A program made the translations under genes and the position numbers. Shown here piece after piece: positions 17,745-28,140 of a stretch of DNA of 42,342 nt. How positions within the stretch are numbered: position 1 is the first letter of the stretch; each line of letters starts with the position of its first letter. The notes beneath the pieces were generated by a model, which was not told where the DNA came from, searched no databases, and was given only the letters and a program-made list of their open reading frames with translations. Source of the DNA: Gammaproteobacteria bacterium (GTDB lineage Bacteria > Pseudomonadota > Gammaproteobacteria > Steroidobacterales > Steroidobacteraceae); contig JAQGOC010000105.1 in assembly GCA_028293805.1 (NCBI GenBank), forward strand, positions 1-42,342, written 5' to 3'.

Positions 17745-18860
17745 ATGCCTATCGAGTCACGAGACCGGGTCGTCGTCGGCCTGACCGGCGGCGAGGATTC
17801 CGCCGTAGCCGCCCTGCTGCTCAAGGAGCAGGGCTGGGACGTCCATGGTCTCTTCATGAGCAATTGGGAAGAGGACGACGACGCCTATTGCACGGCCGCC
17901 CAGGACTTTCAGGATGCCCGTGCGGTGGCTCGGGAGCTGGCCATCCCCCTGCATCGGGTCAGCTTCGCCGCGCAGTATCGCGAGCGCGTGTTCGACTACT
18001 TCCTAAGCGAGCAGCGCGCGGGACGCACTCCTAACCCCGACGTGCTCTGTAACCGTGAGATCAAATTCGGCGTCGCTTTGAGCTATGTGCGGCGCTTGTG
18101 CGCGGCGCGTTTTGCCACCGGACACTACGCAAGGCTAGTACCGGGCTCCAGCGGTGTCGAGCTGCGCAAGGCACGGGATGGCGCCAAGGACCAAAGCTAT
18201 TTCCTGCATGCGGTCGCTCTCGAGCACCTCGCTCAAACGATAATGCCGCTCGGGGAGCTCGAGAAGGGCGCGGTCCGCGAACGCGCGCGCCGCGCCGGGT
18301 TGCCGGTGTTCGACAAGCCTGACAGCACCGGCATCTGTTTCATCGGCGAGCGACCGTTCCGGGAGTTTCTCGGGCAGTTTCTGGAGAAGACGCCAGGCCC
18401 CATCGAATCACCGCAAGGCGAGCGCCTCGGCACTCACCAGGGGCTGGCTTTCTACACTCTCGGCCAGCGTGGGGGCTTGCAGATCGGTGGCCGGCGAGGC
18501 CACTCGGAGGAACCGTGGTACGTGGCGGCAAAGGATGGCGCGCGCAACGTGCTCGTCGTGGTGCAAGGACACGACCACCCTCTTCTCGCAAGCTCCGCGA
18601 TCACGACAGGCCCCCTGCATTGGCTGACCCTGCCCCGGGACGCGCCATTTCGATGCACGGCAAAAGTACGTTACCGGCAGGCGGACCAGGCAGCCGTAGT
18701 CGAGCCGCGACCCGACGGCACGGCGCATATTGTATTTGACCAGCCGCAGCGCGCAGTCACACCCGGCCAATACGCGGTCCTTTACGATGGAGATCGCTGC
18801 CTCGGTGGCGCGGTCATCGAAACGGTTATCCCCGCCTCCGCACAGCAGGCGGCCGCATAA
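17745..18860 (+). CDS. mnmA: tRNA-specific 2-thiouridylase MnmA
   Basis: MnmA adds sulfur to the wobble uridine (U34) of tRNA-Lys, -Glu and -Gln, receiving persulfide through the Tus relay from IscS. The 371-residue protein has the PP-loop near residues 13-20, GLFMSNWEEDDDAYCTAAQD, the first active-site Cys in PNPDVLCNREIKF, ATGHYAR, the second Cys in STGICFIGER, FYTLGQRGGL and PWYVAAKD. All match the family. The PP-loop reads LTGGEDSAVA, where nearly all relatives have SGGVDSSVA; the key Asp and Ser remain, so it is probably active. Start at 17745 is directly after a -10-like hexamer. Confidence 0.95.
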   Translation: MPIESRDRVVVGLTGGEDSAVAALLLKEQGWDVHGLFMSNWEEDDDAYCTAAQDFQDARAVARELAIPLHRVSFAAQYRERVFDYFLSEQRAGRTPNPDVLCNREIKFGVALSYVRRLCAARFATGHYARLVPGSSGVELRKARDGAKDQSYFLHAVALEHLAQTIMPLGELEKGAVRERARRAGLPVFDKPDSTGICFIGERPFREFLGQFLEKTPGPIESPQGERLGTHQGLAFYTLGQRGGLQIGGRRGHSEEPWYVAAKDGARNVLVVVQGHDHPLLASSAITTGPLHWLTLPRDAPFRCTAKVRYRQADQAAVVEPRPDGTAHIVFDQPQRAVTPGQYAVLYDGDRCLGGAVIETVIPASAQQAAA

Positions 18861-19043
18861 GCCTGATGCGTTTTCAGCGGCGCACCCGCGCGCCAATGAA
18901 AACACCGTCGAAGCGCCGCGGCACGCCATTCCAAGGCGGCACGCGCCATTGGATACACGCCGATCCGGGACCGTTCCCGCGCCGGGCTTCACAGCTTTTA
19001 CCAAACCGCGTAAGTCCTGCCCGCACGGGCCCGGAGACATCGA

Positions 19044-19049
19044 TATAAT
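19044..19049 (+). promoter_or_regulatory. -10-like TATAAT upstream of acnA
   Basis: TATAAT lies 27 bases before the acnA ATG, and a GGAGGA ribosome site follows (19068-19073), so the transcript would have a short ordinary leader. I find no clear -35 hexamer 16-18 bp upstream. The rest of the 216-bp gap after mnmA (18861-19076) shows no gene. Confidence 0.4.
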
Positions 19050-19076
19050 TCGCGCGCTTTTCACTGCGGAGGATTC

Positions 19077-21770
<2,694 letters not shown>

Positions 21771-21927
21771 GGAATCCGGGACCCGGGTTTGAGAGGGTGG
21801 GCGGCATGAGGCCGTCCGCCAGCTCGAGCCCGGCGCTCGCGCTGACAGATCCGGGGTCCAGGCTCGAGCCGAGGACCTCAAAGGTTCGCAGCGCGGGCGC
21901 GGCTCCGCTGCCTCGACCCGTGTAGCG

Positions 21928-22614
21928 ATGCCCACGACGTCAACTCCCGCCCCCGAGCTCGCAGTATTCGATCTCGATGGGACGATTACGCGCAGCGACA
22001 CGCTGGGGCCGTACGTGTTGGGCTTCCTCTTGCAACGACCTTGGCCGACCTCGGTATGGCGGTTGCTCAGGCTGGTGCGCGTCCTGCCCACGCTCATGAG
22101 ATATCTCGTGCGGCTCGCGGACGAGGGGCAGCTGAAAGCGGCTTTCATTCAAGCCACGCTCGGGGGCAGTACACGATCCGACATCGAGGCTTGGACGGCC
22201 TCCTTCGTACCTCGGTTGCGCGGGAGGGGTCTGTTTGCCGCGGCTCTCGAGCAAATCGCGAGGCATCGCGCCCGGGGCGACCATCTCGTGCTCATGAGCG
22301 CCAGCACCGACCTATACGTCCCTGCTATCGGCCGCGAGCTCGGATTTGCCGAAGTGATCTGCACCGGAGTGCGCTGGGATGGAGAGCACCTCAACGGTGA
22401 GCTCACCACGCCCAATCGAAGGGGAGCGGAGAAGGTGCGTTGCTTCACTGCCCTACGCGAGCGGCACCACGACCTCGCTGCGGTAGCGTACGGAAACGCA
22501 GCGAGCGACCTCCCCCATCTGCGCCTCGCGGAGCGGGGGATTCTGGTAAATGGGTCACGCAGTGCGCGCCGCGCCGCCGCGCGCAATGGAATTACCTGTG
22601 TCGATTGGCATTGA
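21928..22614 (+). CDS. HAD-superfamily hydrolase, subfamily IB (SerB-like)
   Basis: A 228-residue HAD phosphatase of the phosphoserine phosphatase-like IB group. Motif I is FDLDGTI with Asp15 nucleophile and Asp17. Motif II is LVLMSAST, motif III is the Lys in GAEKVRC, and motif IV is AYGNAASDLPHL. A helical cap lies between motifs I and II (about 25-110). Members act on small phosphate esters; the substrate is not predictable. No ribosome site is obvious before the ATG at 21928. msrP begins 49 bp downstream in the same direction with its own strong ribosome site, so a shared transcript is possible but a functional link is not evident. Confidence 0.85.
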   Translation: MPTTSTPAPELAVFDLDGTITRSDTLGPYVLGFLLQRPWPTSVWRLLRLVRVLPTLMRYLVRLADEGQLKAAFIQATLGGSTRSDIEAWTASFVPRLRGRGLFAAALEQIARHRARGDHLVLMSASTDLYVPAIGRELGFAEVICTGVRWDGEHLNGELTTPNRRGAEKVRCFTALRERHHDLAAVAYGNAASDLPHLRLAERGILVNGSRSARRAAARNGITCVDWH

Positions 22615-22663
22615 TGCAATCTTTTTGCCCCTGTGCCGGTCTTAAGGGTAGAGGAGGTTCACT

Positions 22664-23608
22664 ATGACCTTTCGCACTCCCCGCATTGCCCCGTCCGAGA
22701 TCACGCCGCCCGAGGTATTCTTCAACCGCCGGACCCTCCTAGCCGGCGCACTGGCCGCTGGCGCAAGCTCGCTGCTGCCGGCAGCCGAAACTGCGCCGTC
22801 GGGGGCAAAGCTGCAGTACACGCGCAACGCGCAGTACAGCGTCAGCGAGGCTCCCAACAAGTACGAAGAAATCACGGGTTACAACAACTACTACGAGTTC
22901 GGCACGGATAAGGAGGATCCAAAGGCCAACTCGGGCTCCTTCCGGCCAACGCCGTGGAGCGTGGCCGTCGGCGGCGAAGCCGGCGTCAAGGGAACGTTCA
23001 CGCTCGAGGACATCCTCAAGCCCCACCCTCTCGAGGAGCGCATCTACCGGTTCCGTTGTGTGGAGGCCTGGTCGATGGTGATTCCGTGGGTGGGTTTCCC
23101 ACTGAGCGCTCTCATTGAGCGCTTCAAGCCCACCGCGAAAGCGAAGTACGTCGAGTTCACCACTCTCTACGATCCGCACCGCATGCCGGGACAGCGCGAA
23201 CGCGTGCTCGCCTGGCCTTATGTGGAGGGGCTGCGCATGGACGAAGCCATGCATCCTCTCGCACTCATGGTGGTCGGCCTCTACGGCCAGACGCTCCCGA
23301 ATCAGGACGGCGCGCCCCTGCGCCTGATCGTGCCGTGGAAGTACGGCTTCAAATCCATCAAGGCGATCGTGAAAATCAATTTCACGGAAAAGCAGCCTAA
23401 CACCACGTGGAACCTCTCCGCGCCCCAGGAGTACGGCTTCTACGCCAACGTCAATCCGCAGGTGGACCATCCTCGCTGGAGCCAGGCGACGGAGCGCCAT
23501 ATCGGCGCGGCATTCCTGGCAGCCCGACGACCCACCCTGCCGTTCAATGGCTACGCGGAGCAGGTCGCCGGCTTGTACAAGGGAATGGATCTACGGCGCT
23601 ATTACTGA
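22664..23608 (+). CDS. msrP: Methionine-sulfoxide reductase catalytic subunit MsrP
   Basis: MsrP (YedY) is a periplasmic molybdenum enzyme that repairs oxidised methionines in envelope proteins, receiving electrons from membrane MsrQ. The N-terminus has a twin-arginine signal ([16 protein letters not shown], residues 20-35), so it is exported folded with its cofactor. The Mo-ligating cysteine is Cys132 in [15 protein letters not shown]. The long conserved blocks [26 protein letters not shown] and [10 protein letters not shown] match the family. Length 314 is normal. A GAGGAGG-like ribosome site precedes the ATG. An ArsR-like gene lies between it and msrQ. Confidence 0.96.
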   Translation: MTFRTPRIAPSEITPPEVFFNRRTLLAGALAAGASSLLPAAETAPSGAKLQYTRNAQYSVSEAPNKYEEITGYNNYYEFGTDKEDPKANSGSFRPTPWSVAVGGEAGVKGTFTLEDILKPHPLEERIYRFRCVEAWSMVIPWVGFPLSALIERFKPTAKAKYVEFTTLYDPHRMPGQRERVLAWPYVEGLRMDEAMHPLALMVVGLYGQTLPNQDGAPLRLIVPWKYGFKSIKAIVKINFTEKQPNTTWNLSAPQEYGFYANVNPQVDHPRWSQATERHIGAAFLAARRPTLPFNGYAEQVAGLYKGMDLRRYY

Positions 23609-23622
23609 CAGCAACCATACGG

Positions 23623-23916
23623 TTGCATTTCGGCTCCGGCGTGCTCGATCTGGTGGCCCGCCTGTGCGCGGGCGGGCCACTGTCCATTGCCCGACTCACT
23701 GCCGGCGCTGACGTCACACGTCAGGCGATCACCAAGCACCTGAACGTCCTCGCCGATGCGGGCATCGTCCGTGACTTGCGCGTCGGACGCGAGCGCCTGT
23801 GGGAGGTCGAGCCACGCCAACTGGAGGAAGCTCGCCGCTGCCTCGATCGCATTTCCAGGCAGTGGGACGAGGCTCTCGCCCGCCTGAAGCTAGCCGTCGA
23901 GGGTGAGGAGCATTGA
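23623..23916 (+). CDS. ArsR-like winged-helix regulator between msrP and msrQ
   Basis: This frame encodes a helix-turn-helix regulator of ArsR type (LSIARLTAGADVTRQAITKHL, then AGIVRDLRVGRERLWEVEP and an ISRQWDEALARLK helix). Relatives have about a dozen more residues ahead of the first helix, usually with an ALGDxTRL segment; here GSGVLDLVARL stands in its place and no ATG is available. Possible starts are CTG at 23605 (overlapping the msrP stop as CTGA), TTG at 23623 (chosen, 97 residues) or GTG at 23641. None has a clear ribosome site. The usual metal-binding cysteine motif is absent, but two cysteines (15 and 73 from the TTG) remain. It overlaps msrQ as TTGA. Confidence 0.65.
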   Translation: MHFGSGVLDLVARLCAGGPLSIARLTAGADVTRQAITKHLNVLADAGIVRDLRVGRERLWEVEPRQLEEARRCLDRISRQWDEALARLKLAVEGEEH

Positions 23917-24554
23917 ACGTCGAGCAGCGCTACCGCCGCCTCTACAAACCGCTGGTATTTCTCGCCAGTCTCGCGCCGCTCGCGTGGCTGCTGTGCGGCG
24001 CCTTCGGCTGGTTCGGGGCCGGCCTCGGCGCCGATCCGGTCAAAAAACTCGAACACGAGTTCGGCAAGACGGCCCTGAACTTCCTGCTGCTGACGCTACT
24101 GGTCACGCCGGTGAGGAATCTTGCCGGCCTCCCGCACCTGCTGCGGCTGCGGCGGATGTTGGGACTGTTTGCATTCTTCTATGTGGTGCTGCACTTCACG
24201 GTGTATCTCGTCCTCGACCTGGAGCTCAATTTCGGCACTCTGTTCGCCGACATCGCGAAGCGTCCGTACATCACCATCGGTTTCGCGGGGCTGCTGCTGT
24301 TGATCCCGCTCGCGGTGACTTCGACCAACCGAATGATGCGCCGGCTCGGGCGCCGCTGGCAGAAACTGCACCGGCTGATCTACGTCATTGCGGCGCTGGG
24401 CGTATGGCACTTCTATTGGCAGGTGAAACGCGATGTGCGCGAGCCGCTGATCTACGTCGGGATTGTCGCGGTGCTGTTGGGCTACCGCTGGGTGCGGGCC
24501 AGGGCGAAAGCTACATCGAGCTCCGGATCTGCCACAGTTCCGGAAAGAACTTGA
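23913..24554 (+). CDS. msrQ: Heme-binding membrane subunit MsrQ
   Basis: MsrQ (YedZ) is the inner-membrane cytochrome b-type partner that passes electrons from the quinone pool or flavin reductase to MsrP. The 213-residue protein has about six membrane helices with heme-ligand histidines in FYVVLHFTVYL and in WQKLHRLIYVIAALGVWHFYW. The family segment FGKTALNFLLLTLLVTPVRNL is clear. Translation starts at TTG 23913, overlapping the regulator's stop, with a close GAGGAG ribosome site. The last 44 bp overlap the 3' end of kynA on the other strand, so the serine/threonine-rich tail (ATSSSGSATVPERT) is read through kynA sequence. Confidence 0.92.
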   Translation: MNVEQRYRRLYKPLVFLASLAPLAWLLCGAFGWFGAGLGADPVKKLEHEFGKTALNFLLLTLLVTPVRNLAGLPHLLRLRRMLGLFAFFYVVLHFTVYLVLDLELNFGTLFADIAKRPYITIGFAGLLLLIPLAVTSTNRMMRRLGRRWQKLHRLIYVIAALGVWHFYWQVKRDVREPLIYVGIVAVLLGYRWVRARAKATSSSGSATVPERT

Positions 24555-25347
24555 GCTCCAGCGCCTTGGCCAGATAGGACACCCCGCCGGTGCCGCCCGT
24601 GCCCGGCTTGTAGCCGATGATGCGCTCCACCGTCTTCAGGTGGTGGCAGCGCCAGAGCTGGAAGTTGTGATCGAGGTCCACGAGCCGCTCGGCAAGCTCG
24701 TACAGATCCCAGTCTTTTTCCGCGTTGTGATACACGCCGAGCCAGGCGCCCGCGACCTGCTTGCTCGGACGGTAAGGCTCACGGAAATCGCGCGACAGGT
24801 AGTCCTCCGGGATGCCGTAACCTCGGCGGCTCAGCAGCCGGAGCACCTCGTCGTACAACGAGGGCGCCTCGAGCGCACGCTTCAGGGCTTCGTACGCCTG
24901 CGGATCGCGCTTGTGTACCGCGAGCATGTCCGGGTGCTTGTTGCCGAGGAGGAATTCCAACATCCGGTACTGGAAGGACTGAAACCCCGAGGAGCGCCCG
25001 AGCGCGTTGCGAAACGCGGAGTACTCGAACGGAGTCATCGTGGAAAGGACGTCCCACGTCGAAATGAGCTGCGTCTGGACGCGCGCTACGCGCCCGAACA
25101 TCTTGAAGGAGGGGTCCAGGTCGTCACGACGGATGCAGGCGAGCGCCGCGGACAGCTCGTGCAGCATCAGGCGCATCCACAGCTCGGAGGTCTGATGAAC
25201 GATGATGAACATCGTCTCGTCGTGCTCATAGGAAAGCGGTTTCTGCGCGCCGAGCACCTTGTCCAGCTGCAGGTACTCGCCGTAGGAAAGCGAGGAGCCG
25301 AGCTCCCAATGGATGGGTTCGTCCGAGAGATCGATGCGCTCTGTCAT
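24511..25347 (-). CDS. kynA: Tryptophan 2,3-dioxygenase
   Basis: KynA is the heme enzyme that opens the indole ring of L-tryptophan to N-formylkynurenine, the first step of the kynurenine pathway. The 278-residue protein has the substrate-binding His51 in FIIVHQTSELW, the FQSFQYRMLEF block, and the proximal heme histidine in LWRCHHLKTVERIIG (His236 by alignment to RxxRHxxTVxRxIG). The GTGGTGGVSYL loop near the end closes the active site. Size matches bacterial enzymes. No kynB or kynU is in the window. The preceding gene on the same strand is a YgjP-like protein only 6 bp away. Its last 44 bp overlap convergent msrQ. Confidence 0.96.
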   Translation of the reverse strand: MTERIDLSDEPIHWELGSSLSYGEYLQLDKVLGAQKPLSYEHDETMFIIVHQTSELWMRLMLHELSAALACIRRDDLDPSFKMFGRVARVQTQLISTWDVLSTMTPFEYSAFRNALGRSSGFQSFQYRMLEFLLGNKHPDMLAVHKRDPQAYEALKRALEAPSLYDEVLRLLSRRGYGIPEDYLSRDFREPYRPSKQVAGAWLGVYHNAEKDWDLYELAERLVDLDHNFQLWRCHHLKTVERIIGYKPGTGGTGGVSYLAKALELKFFPELWQIRSSM

Positions 25348-25353
25348 AACGGC

Positions 25354-26094
25354 CTACTCATCGCCAAACACCCATGATGGTACACGCCGCCAGCCGTCCA
25401 GCAGTTCCCGATCGAGGCTCTCGTATTCGGGGCAGTGCCGCGCCACTCGCTGCCAGAAACGGCGAGAATGATTCATGTGCAGGGTGTGCACCAGCTCGTG
25501 GATCAGCAGGTAGCGTACGACGGGCGGGCGCTGAAACAGCAGGCAGCAGTTGAGGCTGATGGTTCCGCGGGTCGAGCAACTGCCCCAGCGCGTGCGCTGT
25601 CGCCGAATGAGAATACGCTGGTAGCCGAAACCGAACTCGCGGGCGCATTGATCCAGCGCGGGTGCGAGGACATCCCGCGCCCGCTCCGTCAGCCACCGGC
25701 GCAGTAACTGACGCACGGCGTGCCTGTTACGGGCGTCTCCGCCGAGAGCCAGCAGACCGGGACCGAGGGCGCTCACGTTCACGCGGCCCTGCCCGCCAGC
25801 CAGGTACACACGCCAGCTTTCCTCACACGCCGCGAAGTCGATCTGCGGCGGCGGGAATGGCGCGGCCGGGACTGCCTTCTGCCGCGCCTCGTCCCGTTTC
25901 CGCTCGATCCAATCGCGGTGACGCTCCAGAAAATGCTCGACCGCGCGCGCGGAGGTCCTCGCCGGCACTACGACTTCCACGCGGCCGGTGTGGAACACCC
26001 GCACGGTAAGGCGGCGGGCGCGAGTGCTTTCTCGAACGACCCAGCCCTCGGCGGCGTCCCTGTCGGACCACAACGGCAACTGTGGCGTTACCAT
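25354..26094 (-). CDS. YgjP-like zinc metalloprotein (DUF45)
   Basis: A 246-residue protein of the YgjP/SprT-like DUF45 family. The zincin motif HELVHTLHMNHSRRFW supplies the HExxH pair and a downstream histidine that would hold zinc. The usual core RWGSCSTRGTISLNCCLLFQRPPVVRYL region is present just before it. Members are predicted metallopeptidases; substrates are unknown. I chose ATG 26094 (MVTPQLPL) with a GTGAG-like site; ATG 26115 would add seven residues. The open frame extends 103 codons upstream into the divergent ABC transporter region but that part looks non-coding. It is probably co-transcribed with kynA. The 142 bp between it and the ABC gene hold both promoters, and a TAGGAT is seen at 26197 on the plus strand. 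Confidence 0.83.
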   Translation of the reverse strand: MVTPQLPLWSDRDAAEGWVVRESTRARRLTVRVFHTGRVEVVVPARTSARAVEHFLERHRDWIERKRDEARQKAVPAAPFPPPQIDFAACEESWRVYLAGGQGRVNVSALGPGLLALGGDARNRHAVRQLLRRWLTERARDVLAPALDQCAREFGFGYQRILIRRQRTRWGSCSTRGTISLNCCLLFQRPPVVRYLLIHELVHTLHMNHSRRFWQRVARHCPEYESLDRELLDGWRRVPSWVFGDE

Positions 26095-26236
26095 ATCGCG
26101 TAGCTCACGCCTCATGATAGCAGCCGCAGAAACCCCTGCGGCGCGGGAGCATCGCAGCCAGGCAGCCTCTGAGCAGACGCCGCCGTGCCGATCCGCTAGG
26201 ATCGCGCGCCAGTCACTTTGGACCGACCGACCGCCC

Positions 26237-27124
26237 GTGCGTGAGCCCATTCTCGAAGTCCGCAATCTCGTTAAACAATACCCTTCCATCACCGCGGTGG
26301 ATGGGGTTTCGTTCAGCGTGCCCGAGGGCATCTGCTTTGGCCTGCTGGGCCCGAACGGTGCGGGGAAGACGACGACCATCGAGATCATGGAAGGCATTCT
26401 CACGCCGAGCTCGGGCGAGATCCGCTATCGCGGCGAGCTCCTGGGTCCGCGCTTTCGCGAGGAAGCCGGCATTCTGTTCCAGAAGACGGCACTGCAGGAC
26501 TTCCTCACGGTCCGGCAGAGCCTCGCCCTGTTCCGCGGCCTGTACGATCGTGGGCTCGATGTCGAGGAGGTCATCCGGATCTGCGCTCTCGAAAAGCTGG
26601 CCACGCGTGACAACCGCAAGCTCTCCGGCGGCCAGCAGCAACGGCTGCTGCTCGCGATCGCGCTCGTGAACGATCCTGCCGTTCTATTCCTGGACGAGCC
26701 CACCACGGGACTCGATCCGCAGGCGCGCCGCAACTTCTGGGAGCTCATCCAATCGATCAAGGCACGCAGGAAGACCATCATCCTGACGACGCATTACATG
26801 GACGAGGCCGAGCTGCTGTGCGATGAGATCGCCATCATGGACCGCGGCCGGATCATCGCCCAGGGCGGACCTCGGCAGCTCCTGCAGGAGCATTTCGAGG
26901 AAGTGCTGCTGGAGCTGCCGCGCCAGGATTTTCCTGAAACCGCGCGGCACCTGGCCCTGAAGGTCATCGACTCGAGCGACCGCGTCGAGATTACCACCCC
27001 GGACCTCGACACCACCTTGCGTATCCTGATCGACGCGCACGTACCCTTGCGGAACCTGCGCATCCGTCCCCCGAATCTCGAAGACCTGTTCCTCGAGCTC
27101 ACCGGCAAAGAACTGCGGACATGA
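26237..27124 (+). CDS. ABC-2 type exporter, ATP-binding protein
   Basis: The ATPase of a drug/polysaccharide-type ABC exporter (CcmA/NodI/DrrA group), 295 residues. Walker A is GPNGAGKTTT, the signature is LSGGQQQR, Walker B is AVLFLDEPTTG, and the H-loop is LTTHYMDEAELL. The C-terminal quarter (LLELPRQDF to LEDLFLELTGKEL) is the extra domain of this group. The start is GTG 26237; the open frame begins far upstream but aligns with the family only from here. It overlaps the permease gene by ATGA. The substrate cannot be predicted; neighbours (YgjP, threonine aldolase) give no clue. Confidence 0.92.
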   Translation: MREPILEVRNLVKQYPSITAVDGVSFSVPEGICFGLLGPNGAGKTTTIEIMEGILTPSSGEIRYRGELLGPRFREEAGILFQKTALQDFLTVRQSLALFRGLYDRGLDVEEVIRICALEKLATRDNRKLSGGQQQRLLLAIALVNDPAVLFLDEPTTGLDPQARRNFWELIQSIKARRKTIILTTHYMDEAELLCDEIAIMDRGRIIAQGGPRQLLQEHFEEVLLELPRQDFPETARHLALKVIDSSDRVEITTPDLDTTLRILIDAHVPLRNLRIRPPNLEDLFLELTGKELRT

Positions 27125-28128
27125 TGCAGCGCCTGTTCGCGATCTGGCATGCGCGCAACCTCGAGTTCCTGCGGGACCGCGCGACGCTGATTTTCACACT
27201 GCTGCTGCCGATCATGGTGGTCGTCGGCATGAGCTTCGTGTTCGGCGGACCCGAGCGGCCCCTCTTCAAGGTCGGCGTGCTGGCGCCGCAAATCGACCGC
27301 CAGGCGAATCCTTTCTTGCAGGAGCGCTACGTGGCCTTCGTGCCGATCGGGAACGAGAGCGAAGGCCTGCGCAAAGTCACTCACCAGCAGATCGACCTCC
27401 TCGTCGACCTGCGCGGCAGCGCCCGTTACTGGGTCAACACCGATTCGGCCAAGGGCTATATCATCGAGAAGCTGCTGCTCGCCGCCGACCCCGGCGCCCG
27501 CAGGCAGCCGGTGACGGGAGCTGCGGTGCGTTACGTGGACTGGCTGTTTCCGGGCATTCTGGGCATGAACATGATGTTCAGCTGTCTGTTCGGGGTCGGT
27601 TATGTCGTGTTGCGCTATCGCAAGACGGGGTTCCTGAAGCGGCTGCACGCGACCCCGCTCACGGCTTTCGAGTTTCTCACCGCGCAGGTGCTGTCGCGAC
27701 TGTGCCTCATCGTGTTCGTCACGGGCGTTCTCTATGCCGGCATCGGCGCCGTCATCGGCTTTCACTCGGTCGGCAGTGTCGCATTGCTAGCCGTGCTCGC
27801 CATGCTGGGCGCGCTGTCAATGATCGCCTTGGGCCTCACGATCGCGGCCCGGGTCTCCAGCGAGGAGCTCGTCGGCGGATTGCTCAACCTGCTGACGTGG
27901 CCGATGATGCTCCTCTCCGGAATCTGGTTCTCCCTCGAGGGCTCGCCGCGTTGGGTGCAGTGGGTGGCGCACATCTTCCCCCTCACACAACTTCTCGAAG
28001 CCGCGCGCGCGGTGATGCTGGATGGCGCAGGCATCGCGCAGATCGCGCCGAACCTCCTGTATCTCGCGGCGACCACTCTCGTCTTTCTGGCCTTCGGCGC
28101 CTGGTCGTTCCGCTGGCGCATCGATTGA
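27121..28128 (+). CDS. ABC-2 type exporter, permease
   Basis: The 335-residue membrane partner of the preceding ATPase. One N-terminal membrane segment (about 20-40, FTLLLPIMVVVGMSFVFGG) is followed by a large extracytoplasmic domain (about 45-145). The remaining five segments lie from FPGILGMNMMFSCLFG to the end, with the ABC-2 signature region around RYRKTGFLKRLHATPLTAFEFL and the MLLSGIWFSLEGSPRWVQ loop. This is the topology of YhhJ/DrrB-like permeases. ATGA overlap with the ATPase gene ensures coupled synthesis. Threonine aldolase follows after 12 bp. Confidence 0.9.
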   Translation: MMQRLFAIWHARNLEFLRDRATLIFTLLLPIMVVVGMSFVFGGPERPLFKVGVLAPQIDRQANPFLQERYVAFVPIGNESEGLRKVTHQQIDLLVDLRGSARYWVNTDSAKGYIIEKLLLAADPGARRQPVTGAAVRYVDWLFPGILGMNMMFSCLFGVGYVVLRYRKTGFLKRLHATPLTAFEFLTAQVLSRLCLIVFVTGVLYAGIGAVIGFHSVGSVALLAVLAMLGALSMIALGLTIAARVSSEELVGGLLNLLTWPMMLLSGIWFSLEGSPRWVQWVAHIFPLTQLLEAARAVMLDGAGIAQIAPNLLYLAATTLVFLAFGAWSFRWRID

Positions 28129-28140
28129 GGAGTCCTTAGT

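Noticed and set aside
23407..23622. Longer ArsR-like protein starting at ATG 23407
   Set aside because: The added residues are an out-of-frame reading of msrP and have no similarity to the family.
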